DNA of 48,208 nt from Candidatus Omnitrophota bacterium (GTDB lineage Bacteria > Omnitrophota > Gorgyraeia > Zapsychrales > Zapsychraceae), in assembly GCA_016931055.1 (NCBI GenBank), contig JAFGFL010000049.1, forward strand, positions 1 through 48,208, read 5' to 3'. Every line of letters starts with the position of its first letter. The first letter of the stretch is position 1. This document shows positions 1-12,200 of this stretch, piece after piece. A program made the position numbers and the translations under genes. The notes beneath the pieces are model-generated. The model worked only from the letters and a program-made list of their open reading frames with translations, was not told where the DNA came from and searched no databases.

Positions 1-230
1 CGGGCATCGATTTCTTCTACTTTCTTTTCAACTTTAACCAGTCTCAAATCGATTTCAGTAACCTTCACCCAGGTCCTGGCCACGGTTGTTTCAAGCGATT
101 CAATCTTTGATTTTATAAAATCAAGGCCCTGGAATATTGCCTTTTGTTGGGACAGGATCTCTTCTAATATCGTTCCCACTTGGGTTTCAGTATACAGATT
201 CTTTTTCCTCGCGCCTTTGTCTTTACTCAT
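1..230 (-). CDS. Small coiled-coil protein, C-terminus outside window
   Basis: Reading down from an ATG at 230-228 gives MSKDKGARKKNLYTETQVGT and then a heptad-rich helix reaching base 1. It resembles the minus-strand gene at 35859-36161: both have TQVG followed by I/L-EE near the N-terminus and a long helix with regularly spaced hydrophobic residues ending in paired KxE/ExR patterns. Function is unknown; an oligomeric coiled coil is the only structural guess. A TTGACA at 266-261 and a TATTAT at 243-238, 17 bases apart, precede the ATG by only seven bases, so the mRNA is probably leaderless. The + strand is open in the giant frame across the whole gene. Confidence 0.7.
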   Translation of the reverse strand, partial: MSKDKGARKKNLYTETQVGTILEEILSQQKAIFQGLDFIKSKIESLETTVARTWVKVTEIDLRLVKVEKKVEEIDA

Positions 231-3200
231 GGGGTTAATAATAAATCTTCCCCAGCGCGTTGTCAAGCGGAGAATCTTTGTCGGGTCTGCCGAGGTTACT
301 TCGGTCACTACCCTTGCTCTGAGTGAAGGCCGCGGCCTATCCTTTGGGAAGGCTTTCCTGAGAGAAACTGACAAAGACAGGATATTTCGTGTTGTATCTG
401 GAGATCTTCTTATAAATAGTATCCCGATCAGGATTATGTTCGAGAAGCCAGCCGCTTACCGGCTTGGAGCCCTAGGGACTTCACCTATGGTTGACGCAGG
501 AGAGGTTGACAAAATCTACCGTGGCAGGTATTTGGCAGCCTCTCTTATCAATTTTTCAATGCCTTTGTACCCATTTCAACCTCGCAGGTTGAAGTGGGGT
601 TATGTGACGGGAAGGGTCCCAACCGCAGCGGCCTCAAGCCCGGCCGGTGATGGTTTAAGAATAAAAGAAAGCGATAAATTGGCGGCATTAATACGGGCCG
701 AGGCCGTCGCGACGGTCAATGGGATTTTCTACAGTACGGCCCGCGCGCAAGGGAAGGGATACTTGGTTGAAAATAAAGTGTATCCAGCCCTTGAGCAATG
801 GATCGATGAATATCGCAACGGTTCGCTTGATGCCGGACAAATCAGGGACCTGATGGAACAAACTTGCGCAGCGGCGAAAAACCCCGGAGAGGTCAATACA
901 TTAATAATACAAGTTCTTCAGCTTTGGAAAGGGAAACAGATGTTAACCGCCACCGCGGCGTTTAAAGCGCCATCTCTGGGAGAAGTTGCGCGCGCGCTGC
1001 AAAGGGGGACGAAAACAGTAAATTATCTTGACCGAAACATTGCCGCTGAGTTTACCGTGGGAGTCCGAGGCCAGGTCATTTTCGAAGTTGGGCTGCACTC
1101 GTGCAATTATGTGGTGCTCTGGGGCCGCGCGAAGCATAGCGGTGTTATTATTCAGGCCACTGGGGATATTACCTTACAGCCGGGCGCGGCGGGGGAAATC
1201 ATGGCTGATGCATTGAAGGAACTCGGGTTGGCTGTTGCGGATAAGAGCGCGATGCGGAACAATCTCCTGGCCATTATATTGCGGGCTGATGAGGATAAAC
1301 TCAATGCCTATGAGATAAAAATATCGAGGTTTATCGAAGAGGACTTCCGCAGCCGCATCGATGCGGCGGGGATCCCCAGGCTGCCGACGGATGTTCATGA
1401 GCGATGGTACGAAAACAGAATATTGTTCTTCACCGGCCGGGGGGTCATCAGCGTCATGGATGATAACGGCCTCACACCCGCGCTTGACTTGACTGTCTTG
1501 TCAGCCGCCATCAGCTCGCCGGTTGATTTGGCAGACAAGCAATTGGAGAGAATTCTTCAGGTCCTATCAAAAGGGCCTGTTACGGGCAAGGAGTTGTTGC
1601 AGCAATTATCTGTGAGAGGAGTTAAAGAGGCGGCGCGTGTATGGCGGGCTTGTCACAATTCCGCAGGCATTGAATGCGTCTTCTCAGGAGTACATTATCT
1701 GCGCGTTGAACAAGATGCCGCCGGGCAAATCGCCCCCAGATTGTCCCCCAGCATTCTCAGGGCATTTTTCACTTATTCCATTATAGGGTTGAAAGGGGAC
1801 GAAAGGATAAAAAGCAAGACAGAGGGATTCATACAGGCCAGGCAGCAAATAAATAACAGGAAACAAACCTGCGCGCGGGATGTTGTTTACCATTTTGCGT
1901 TTCCCGATCATGGGGCTTGTGTATTGCTGAATGGCGATTTATCGGTCGGCATGGCCCACGATGAAACAAGAAAAAGGGCCTTTTCCGGAGAAATAATGCG
2001 CGGTTCAGACATAGATATTGTCATGGTCTATGATGAAACTCTGGTGCCGCAGAAGGACCTTAAAGATTTAGACCGACAAATGTTCTTTGCCGAAGACTTG
2101 CTGCCGCCGGGGCAGAAAGTGGAAGTGGATTTTGACATGATAAGCATTCAATCCATCCAGGGATTCCGAAAAGACTCACATAAAGATCTGTGGAATGCCA
2201 AAAACATCATTCGCACAAGCCAATGGCTGAAAGGCGACAGCAGCCTCTGGCAGAGAGCGAAGGGTCTTATCATCGAGAACGGGGTTGATCAGCGATTAAG
2301 AGAATTGGAGGCAAAAGCAAAAGTTGCCAGAGAAAATAAGGAAAAGGAATTGTTGACCAGAGGCTTCGATGAGCTTAGTGAAAGTGATCATGCCCTATTC
2401 CTCGGCAAAGCAGAGAATTTTGATTTTATCGAAACCAGCTCGCCGGCGGGACGGGAACATCGACTGGTCTTATGGATCTTGCATGGGCAAAATTCCGTCC
2501 CGGCAGGTGAGAATGTTACCCTTGATGCGGGGCCAGCTGCAGCCTCCAGCCCGATTGATGAAGTCAACATCCATGAGCCGATCTTACCGGGTTCTGTTAT
2601 CGTCTTTTTAACGACAGAGATAGTCGAGTCACAGAAAGGCGGCATTGCCGACGTTGCCCACTTCTTGCCTCTGGCATTTAACTCCGCAAAAACGCTTGAC
2701 GGCGTACCTCATCGGTCCATACGCGTGACGCCATATTATAAAGATTGGGAATCTATGAAATCCATTAGGGTTGGAAAATTACCCAAAATTGTTCATCTGC
2801 GCATGCCGTATCAAGGGGAAATGATTGGGGTCAACATTTACAAAAGAAAAACGCCTGAAGGCCTGGTTGATTATTTGGTGGCTGGCGGCGATTTCACTTC
2901 GCCCTATGAAAAGCATGACCAGCTCAATCCCGAACTGGCGCTCAGGGAAGTTGTGGCGCTCAATGTTGCTGCGGGCATGCTGATTCTGATAGGTGAAATT
3001 AATCCGGATGTCGTTTTCCTATCTGACTGGCAGGCCGGGCTCATAGGGGCATATTTGAGGGAGGCCTTTTATGAACCGGAAGCCTTGTTAAGAAAAGTAC
3101 AAATAGATGTTCCCGGAAAGGAGAGAATCCTTGGGGAAAGCCTGGTCACACTGCCCAGGAACCGGGGGAAATTGGAGAAAATAATCCCGCTGACATGGAT

Positions 3201-6200
3201 CAATAACGGCGCCTATTTCGGCAAATTCAAACTCGATGGCCAAAATGAGTCCGATTGGCGGGATGATTTAACATGGGAGACCGGATTAGTGTCGGCAAGA
3301 GCTTATGAACACGCTCATTGGAGCACATATGGCCAGTCGGGCAATCCGGACGAACAATATTTTATCCTGTTGAAATTATCTGTAGAACAAACGCGCCTTG
3401 GCAAAGGCGTCATCGTAACCGTAAGCCATGAGTATGCCAATGAATTGATCGGCACTGATCTTGCGGCGCATCAGGAGCCAAACATGCTTCACGAGATCTA
3501 TAAGAGAACGGGGGTGATCGGTATTCTCAACGGGACACCAAAAGATGAATGGGCATATATCAGAAGCTTGGAGGAAAAAGATGCGGCCAAGATCAAACTT
3601 CAGGAAATGTTCGGCCTGCAGCACGGTGTTGATAAGACCATCGCTTTCTTTGTGGGCCGCCTTGTTGATCAAAAGGGGACCGATCTGTTCTTAAACGGTA
3701 AAGGGCGGATCAAGCAATTGTTGCGCGATTATCCTGACCTTCAATTGATCATCGGCGGGCAACCGGAACCGGTTTATAAAAAACGGCTGACACATTTTAA
3801 AGAAGAATTGGAAGGCGAATTCCCCGGTAGGGTAAGAATCGAATTGCGCTGGTTGGATTCAGCAACAGAGGGCCGCTTGATCTTTGAGGGAGGAGATATC
3901 AATCTGTTCCCGTCGAAATACGAGCCCGGCGGTACTTTGGGCAGGGGGGCCAACAACATGGTCCCTACGGTCGCAAGACTGACCGGCGGCCTTATTGAAA
4001 GCGCCGTGCCGATTGAAGGGGACAGCGGGAATGCGGTTGTCTTCTCCGATTATTCATCCGAAGCCTTTATCGCTGCCCTTGAACAGGCGCTGAAGATCAA
4101 AAAGGATGATCCGCAAAGATGGCGCAGAATTCAAGAAAGCGCCCCCCGAACGGTTAAGGGCTGGGACCGGCAAGTGAAACTGTATGAACGGGCTATCCGT
4201 GCGGCCGGAGAACAAAAAGGACGTGTCTATCCGGATGCAAAACCAAGATTGTCCAGCCCCGTAAAGGGTCAAGATAAAGAACGTATGTACGGGACCAGCT
4301 CGCCGGTGAAAGGGCGGACAGATGTCAGGACTTATATTGACCTGGCGGACCGCAGCGCGGTTGATTGCCTGATTGAGTCACTGGGAGGAATTGTCTTAAA
4401 GATTCTCCCGTTGCAGAGCTTGGGCGAAAAAGGCCGTTCTTTAATGGATAAGATGATGCGGACTCAACAATTTAATCCGGATATACACAAGCGGCATAGC
4501 GCGTATGTTGTGATCGGCTTACAGAACAGGCCGGTGATGCTGGCTAAAATGACAGAACTCGAATATTCCGGATTGCACGAGCGCCTGCTGAACAGCCCGG
4601 AGGATGAGTCTTATTTGGATGGGTTGAGCGCTGTCAGAAGCCTGGGCGGTTTTGAGATGATTGCGGAGTATATGCTTCTGGGAGGCGGCAATAATTATAA
4701 TCTTTACTGGCTTGTCGCCCAAGCCGTCACAATGTACTACAACAAACCGGTCCTGTTCAGGAAGTTGATTGTGCCGGATTCTGTTTTGTTCGATTTCCGC
4801 CCGGTCAGTAGAACTAGAATCCAAATTATTGTCTCAGAGCCGGGACAGAGAGAAGATTTACAGCGACGCCTCTTTGTCAGTTCACCGGTCAACGGGGGAA
4901 AACAAATAACCTTGGACGCGATCGTCGCGGCATATAAGCGGCATCATCCCGAAGACGAAGACGGCATCGCGTTGATCAAGGCGGCGTGGGCCATCGCCGA
5001 AAAAGAATATAAGGGGAAAGAGTTTCTCCCTGTTCACGTGACTTACCTGGATCATGTTGCTAAGGTTGCTTTGGCGGTGGCGTCGTGGGAGATTGCCGGC
5101 GCCGAAACCGTCGCGATTAGTTTGCTCCATAAACTTGATCCCGATCGGATTGATAAAGCAGTCGCTCCTTTGGCCCAATATGCCCAAGGCGCTTTGGCTG
5201 CTGATGACCTTCGCATGCTTCGCCAGCATCGGCTGCCTTATGTCGGCAAAGGCGTGGATCGCCTGGGAACACCGGATACTGTGGAAAATTATATGGGCCG
5301 AATTCTGCAATTGTCGCAAGGAAGGATTGAAATGCTCTTGTATATTTTTGCCGATATGGCCGAATCCATTTATACCGTCAGAGAGGGAGATCGAATAGCC
5401 AAAGCCAAAGAGCTTCATGTCTACGCGACTTTAGCTGATTTGCTCAATCTCCCCATGGAAGTTAGCGCCTGGATGTGGGACCGGGCCTTTGAATTGAGCG
5501 ACCCTAGGGCTTACAAGGAAGGCAAAGAACGCATCAGCCGCGAGCAGGGCGATTATGATACCGTCGAAGAGAGGATCTCCGCAGAGAAGCCAACGGTTAG
5601 CTGGGAATATGCCGGCAAGGCCGAATGGAGCTGGCGGGAAATTGAAGAGTTCGTTCAGGCGCACGGCAAAGACCTGTCAGAAGATAATCCCGAAAAATTC
5701 CAGGAACTGCACGATGAACTGATTTCCGGGCATAGACCGAGCATTCAATCCCTGACTTTGCTGATCAAGCTCAGCGATCCCCATGCGGTCATTACGTTCA
5801 GGAAGAAAGGAATATGGAGCATAAACCGCAAGATCGTCCTTCCCGATAAAAAGATCAATGACTTGGTGGGGATCCAGGTACGGGCGGATAAAGGGAGAAT
5901 TTTTGATCTACAGCGCATTATCATTCAATATTTGGACACGTATGGTATTGCTGTGGCTACGGAAAATAAGCGCAGAGCGGCCAAGGGATTTGCCGCGATC
6001 TACACGGATTTCAAAACTTCCGGCAATCTCTGCTGGGAAATACAATTGATGATGTCAAAGGCCGATTATTATTTATATCGTTTTGGAGTGGTTGGCAACT
6101 TAATCGGAATAGGGCCGCATAGGACCGCCCACTGGAAGCATCGTCTGTTTCCGGTTTTGGAGGCAGATAAAATCAAGATTAAACAAGAGTTCAAGCTGAT

Positions 6201-9200
6201 TAATCTTGGGTTTACGACCGATTTTATAGAAAATTGCCGGAAGTACTATGATTATGTGAAGGACAATATTTACATTTTTGTCGTTGATGACCGTAAAGGC
6301 GGCACCCTTTCTGTTATAAAATTGCCCCCCGGAAGCCTTCCCGTCGACGCCGCGCTGCATCCCGAGATAGGAATAAGCCCGGATGATTATAACGGGTTCA
6401 TGGAAGTCATATTTGATCCGGCTTCAAAAGCATTTACAGAAAAAGGAGACCTGAAAGAAGACGAACCTCTTGCCAGCGGCCAATTAATCAGTCCTCTTGG
6501 GTCTCAGGGCAAGCGGATGCTGTTATGGCGTCAAAAGACAAGGCTCGATTTGAAAATGTTGCTCAATAAGACGTCGATTTTACGGTCAAAGGTTATGTTA
6601 AAAACCGCCATAAGCCCGAAAAGCCAAGAGAAATTAGCGAAGGAAGGTCAAGACAGGATTGAAAACATACTTATTGACGCGCAAAGAGAAGTTTCAAGCG
6701 AAAGAGAAAAGGCGCTTAAAAACGAAAGATTTGTTAAGCGGATTTTAAATGACTATGCCATTTCTCTTGGCTTGGGATCTTTGCTGGAATTGTATCTGGC
6801 GGTGGCCAGTAGGATTATCTTCGACGAAGAAATATTTAAATACCTGACGCAAGCAGAATCCCTTTATCTGGAGATATTGATCGATGAGCCGGAAGAGACC
6901 AGGCTTCCCACGCAGGTTGAGAACAGGCTTGTGGCCCTTGGGCTTGATCTTGGCTTTGCCGCCAAATCCCGGGAAATGATGGATGGTAATGATTATATCA
7001 TGCTCAGCTGGGTCAAGAGGCCTCTATATATCACTGATGCTGATATCCGCAATAGTCTGAAGAATCTGCCGGGGGTGGTCGCCATGAGCATTGCGGCATT
7101 GCCTTCTGAAAAGGCCCCGGTTAATGAACCCGGGCAGCACGGGCCGAAACTCAGCTCGCCAGTTGAAGAATCTCGTTTTGCGTATCGCGTATTGCGTCTT
7201 GCGTTGTTCAACAATGAACCTATTGCGCAATACGCACGACGCATAACGCAATACGAGAATGTTTCCAGCTCGCCGGTCCGGGAAGAGATGTTGGAGCACA
7301 ATATCATTGTTCTGTACAGAATGTGGGCAGAGATGGTTTCCATCTGGTCCAATCCCGGAAAGATTGCGGCATTGACCCAAAACAGCGAGAATGTCGGCAT
7401 TTCCTATGCCATATGGATAACACCGGACGGATTGATCAAGGAGCAGGAAGGGCCGGCTTACAGTTTGGATACTCTCATGAAAGCGAGACTTATCCTATTA
7501 GACTATCCGTATTTGCGGATTGGGTCAAGAATGCCTCAGCTGCTCGTCGAATCTGTCAATATTTTCAACCATATTGTCAGCCACTTCGGCCATAGATTAT
7601 CCGGATATGAAAAGGTGTTCTTGCTCCTCATGCGCACGCTCAAGGAAGAAGGAGACAAGGTGTTCGAAAATCTTCTCGCGGTGTTCGGTGAAGAAAAGCT
7701 GATCCTGCCTGATAGGGAAATGCCCGCCCTTGTCAGCGCGTATTTGGATTTTAAGGATTACCATTCCAAAGAGTTCAAAGGCGCATTACGTACGGTTTCG
7801 GGCAAATCAGACCGATTAGCGAAGGCGGCCCAGACACTGATGACAAAAGAAGGGACGCTTAGGAAGATTGCGGGACAAATTGATTTGATCAATAAGCCGC
7901 TGATTCAACATAAGCTCTCCAGCTCGCCGGTTGACCAACTTCAACCTGCGAAGTTGAAGTGGGTCATGGCCATGGGTGTGAAGACACGAGTCATGAAGCC
8001 AGGTTCTATCCGTCTGCCCGCTAGAAATAATTCTAATATTTCATTTAATAACAAAGAAAATGGCCTGGACGTTTTGTCTATGGCTTATACAGGAGAGATT
8101 CTCGAAATCTACCGTGGCAGGTATTTGGAAATCTCTCCTGTATTTTCTTTGGAACAATTACAATCGCCGAAATCACACTCCCGGGGTGTGATGGGGGTTG
8201 TGATATTCCATCTAAAAACAAATGGGCTGCTACTGCTCAATCTACCGTGGCAGGTTGAGAAAGCAGTTTATGATTCTAATCAAGCAGCCTATTCTATCTG
8301 GCCGCTGCGCGATCTAATCAGTCGTGCAGTTAAGAATCGAAACCGCTACCAAACGGACTGTGCGATCCGGTTTGTGTTTAGCGCGGCGGCCTTAAGTAAC
8401 ATCCCCCGCATAGGTGGGGTTGAGATTCCCACCCCCGCCACAAGGCATGGCGCTCGCCAAAACAATTGGCGAGTCCTTGAGGCAGTCCGCCATGATGTTT
8501 GGCGGAGGTGCGCCACGATTTGTGGCGTCCTCCATAAATCACCGGCGGACGCCATCCGCCAACGCATTAAGGAGGATGGCGCAAGCTCGCCGGCGGAGGA
8601 ACCAAAGGGCAAGCAAGATAAGCGAGTTAAACAAAACTTAACGCTCCTATTAAAACTGTTAGGGGTTTGCGCGGTTGGGACGGCGGGCCTTGTTTACGGG
8701 CTTCGTTCAGGTAAGCGCAAGCCTGAATGGATCAAATTAAATAAAGAGACCCTAAAGGAAGTCATCATCGATGCGGCACAGGAAAATGATTTTACGGATG
8801 TATTAAAGTTAATTAAGGCGGCATTGCCATCAGGAATGTCTGAGAGCGAAAGAAGGGGCATCCTGGGGAATTTCAGGAATTTAATGAGCGCTTTTAGACA
8901 GGGGGATGGCAGGATAACGCTGCTGGTAGCAAGATTGGGAAAAAGGGTCATTGGGCTGCTCTTGTGTTACCAAAAAGACGGTCATTCCATGGAAATCAGG
9001 CGCCTTCTCATGCATCCTTCGTTGTACATTATGGGGGTCTTGGCCTGGACCATGGTTGCCAAGAAGCTTTTCATGGAGGCCGTGCAGATAGCGGCAAAGA
9101 ACAAAATTCAAAACATCACTATAGAAAATGCTCTGGGGCCTTCTATGAGCAGGTATTTATTGAAACGATGGGACTTCCAAAAGACCGGAGTCTCCGAAGA

Positions 9201-12200
9201 AGGCAATGATATTTTAGTATTAGATCTTAAGCAGCTGGATCCGAAAAAATTATTCGGGCAAAACAATATCGCAAGCTCGCCAATGACGTTCCGGAATTTG
9301 CCGTTGCACAGAGAAAGGAGATATACCAGTTCACCGTTAAACAGGAAACCTAATGGCGAGAAGAGTGGGAAGACCTGTAGAGAAGAACTCATGTTATGGG
9401 TGGAAAATGCGCACAAGAAAAATCCTGAAAAAGAATGGACGCTTTCGGAAATAGCCAGGGACATAGACAGGGCTCCCACCAGCATTTGGCACTACAAAAA
9501 ATTATTAAAGAAATCTGGAATTAGGATGAAAGAGCATGATGGATATTTTGTTGACAAAGGGCCGAAGGTGATCACGCTTGAAGAAATGAAAGATTATTCC
9601 GTGAAACAATTGGAAGCGATTATCGTGAATGAAACGGACAGGAGGGTTTTAAACGCGAAGGGAAATGTGGTCGAGGAAGTCGCCGAAGAACTCAACATGC
9701 TGCCGAGCCAGGTCATGCAATCTTCGCGAAGCGTTTTGGTCATGTTCAGGAACAAGACAGGATTAGATTTTTCGTGGGAGGGCATCAAGCAGATATGGAT
9801 ACAGGCGGCCAGCAAAGAGAAGAAAGGAAAGAGAAATGCCAGTTCGCCCATTGAATTGATGAAATCACACCCCGGGAGTGTGATAGAGGCGTCTCCGGCA
9901 AAATCACACTCCCGGGGTGTGATTGGGACCCAGAGCTCGCCGGTGAAGAACACCGAGGATCCAAGGCTTCCCGAAGACAGGGTCTCGTTCCCTGCGGTCA
10001 AATTTGCCCGGAAACCGGACCGCGAAGTTGACGAACGTGAAGCAGAGATGAGCGCGGCCGGTGATATGGAAAAGGATTTAAAAATATTCATCGGCCTTCT
10101 CAAGGCCATCGTGGCCGATGCCCGGTCTGTCGTGTCCCATGCCAAGGGGGCGGTAACAGGCGCCGGCCGTCAGGCCATCAAAAAGGAAAAGGACGCCGTC
10201 ATTGCCAGCCGTAATGATCTCATCCGCCGTTTGCGCGGATTTTATAAGAGCATCCCAACCAGAATGCGTGAGAATCTGCAATTTGACGACTATAGCCGGA
10301 CGCTTAAGGAAATGCATGCCCGCCGCAAGCAGCTTTACCGTTCGTTGCGCAGCGCCGGCCGGATTCGGGATAAGAAAGTCCTCGCCAAGCGCAACCTCGA
10401 GATGATACGCCTGAACCAGGTGATGGCGAAGCTGCAGGTCCTTGTCGCCGGCATGATGCTTGTCCCGGAAAAAAGCCCTCTGCCCCGCGAGATCATGCGC
10501 CAGAAAGCGGCCCTGATGACGCTAAAGGGCGCGGCCCAAAGCATCGAGAGCCTGCAAGACGAGCTCAATTTCCGAAGGCGGCGGTTAAGCACTCTGGTCA
10601 CGATCCAAAAGATCAGAAGAACAAACTGGATGGGACAAGTCGTCGAAACTTACCGCCGTCTGGAAGGGCTGGATGTTCAAGTAGAGGAGGAAGGCCAGGT
10701 CGCTGTGCCGGGATATCGATGGATCAACGTCCATACAACGCTGGATGATATCCGCAAGATGGTATTGCGCGGACAGATACAAAACGCCCTTAAGAAAATC
10801 GATATGCTCATAAAGCACTATCGCGTGATTTATATCGTGGCCGACGAACGGCCTCTCGAAATTGCCCGCGCGCTGATCGATGTCAGGGAAAAAATGAAGG
10901 AATTACCCGATGCCCAGGCGCCGCCCAAGGAAACAGATGAGCAGATCAAAGAAATGATTGCAGCTGTCCGTTCCCAAGTTATTCATCCCAAGCAGCGCGT
11001 AAGAACAATAATCCGCTATAAAGCTTCCGGCAAAGCCTTCCGGGGCCAGGTAGAAACCATCCAGAGTTATGTCAAGGAGTATGTCCGCGTCCAGGAGAAC
11101 AAGGCCCTTCTGGAATATTATTATAACCGGCTGAACCGTATCCATGGCCGTATGCCGAAGCATACTCAAGCGATGATTATTGAAGGTCTGATGCGTGTCT
11201 ATGCCTGGACATGGCGCGGGTTTGTGGGCCCGAAGCAGTTTGCGGCCATTGCCCTTTCGCCGGAACGCGTCAGGCCGGATATCAAAGTGGAAGAAGGCGT
11301 CCTTCCTCAGGCGATACGGTTTGTGACGAATGGCCAATACCCTGAAGCGGCAGAATGTTTAAAAGAAGCCATCGGGCAATTAGAAAAACGGTTCCCGGAT
11401 ATTGACAGCATCGTCAAGAACGTCGAAACGCGGGGAGCCGCTCTCTTCGCGAAATACCGCGACATCGACACTACGGCTCGGCTGGATGAAATCGGAAAAT
11501 TATTATTAGGCGATGACCTTGCCGGGGCGTTAAAAGAATTGTCCGAATTGCGGCAGATGTATTTCAGTTTATATGTTTACATCGAGCCTGGTTACCGGCG
11601 GGCACAAAATAAACTCGAGCGTATGGAAGATATATTGACGAAGGCCGCCGCGCAAGGGCAGAACGAACCGCTTCGCGCAAAACTCCGGACATTGGCGGAA
11701 AAAATGATTGAAGCTGCCAGAGAGGATATTAAGCACAAAGATTCATTCCGTATCTCGGTATCGGATAAGACCCAAGGTGCGGAGGCACAAGAGAAAGAAC
11801 GTTATATTTTAGGCGGAATGACCGTGGCAGGGCTGTTGGGGCAGATGCGCTATCGCCTCGATACGATGGCGGTCCTTATCGACGGGAAAAATGTCCCCTA
11901 TGAGCAAATGCACAAAACCCTGATCTCTGATGGCTCAAAAGTCATCCTAAAACAAGCCGGCCATGAACGCAAAGGGCCTGCGGCTGGCTCCAGCCCTGTT
12001 TTGGATATTCCCAATCATGCCCAATGCGTGCGGTGGTTTGGCGATTGGTTAAAAGACAAGCTTGGTGAGTCATATTATCGGGTTCTTGTCTTGGGGAGGC
12101 TGGAAGGATATCTGAAAGATGAATTAGAGAATATGCAAAACCTGGGTCTGTCGGAACTTCGCGAAATTATTCCCGATAAAAGGTTTATTAACATTTTTGA

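Larger units (their letters stand above)
231..633 (+). other. Leading region without a recognisable domain; repeat fragments
   Basis: This stretch looks intergenic although the giant frame is open through it. It holds the promoter of the divergent minus-strand gene, a 13-base word ctaccgtggcagg at 516-528 shared with four other places in the window, a hairpin at 570-598 whose arms pair over 13 positions with one G-U, and the right arm (gggtccca to gcagcggcc, 615-632) of the composite repeat seen at 24646-24801. The translation shows no conserved protein pattern. Confidence 0.5.
7933..8583 (+). other. Inter-module stretch made of repeats, frame open
   Basis: There is no recognisable protein in these 650 bases. 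They hold a hairpin at 7938-7960, an inverted repeat at 8091-8139, one copy of the SHSRGV palindrome (8172-8192), the first copy of the composite repeat (8221-8392) and a stretch of tggcg/gccac-type imperfect inverted words (8400-8580). The giant frame passes through all of it without a stop. Confidence 0.6.

Noticed and set aside
4882-5418. Minus-strand ORF of 178 codons opposite the RSH module
   Set aside because: It is a shadow of the well-supported + strand RSH sequence, with no promoter or ribosome site and no protein pattern.
6993-7400. Two overlapping minus-strand ORFs (118 and 135 codons)
   Set aside because: They cross linkers and the cgtattgcg repeat, overlap each other in different frames, and show no domain.
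8221-8392. Composite repeat as a tRNA or known ncRNA gene
   Set aside because: No acceptor or T-loop pattern is present, and the folding does not match a family I recognise.
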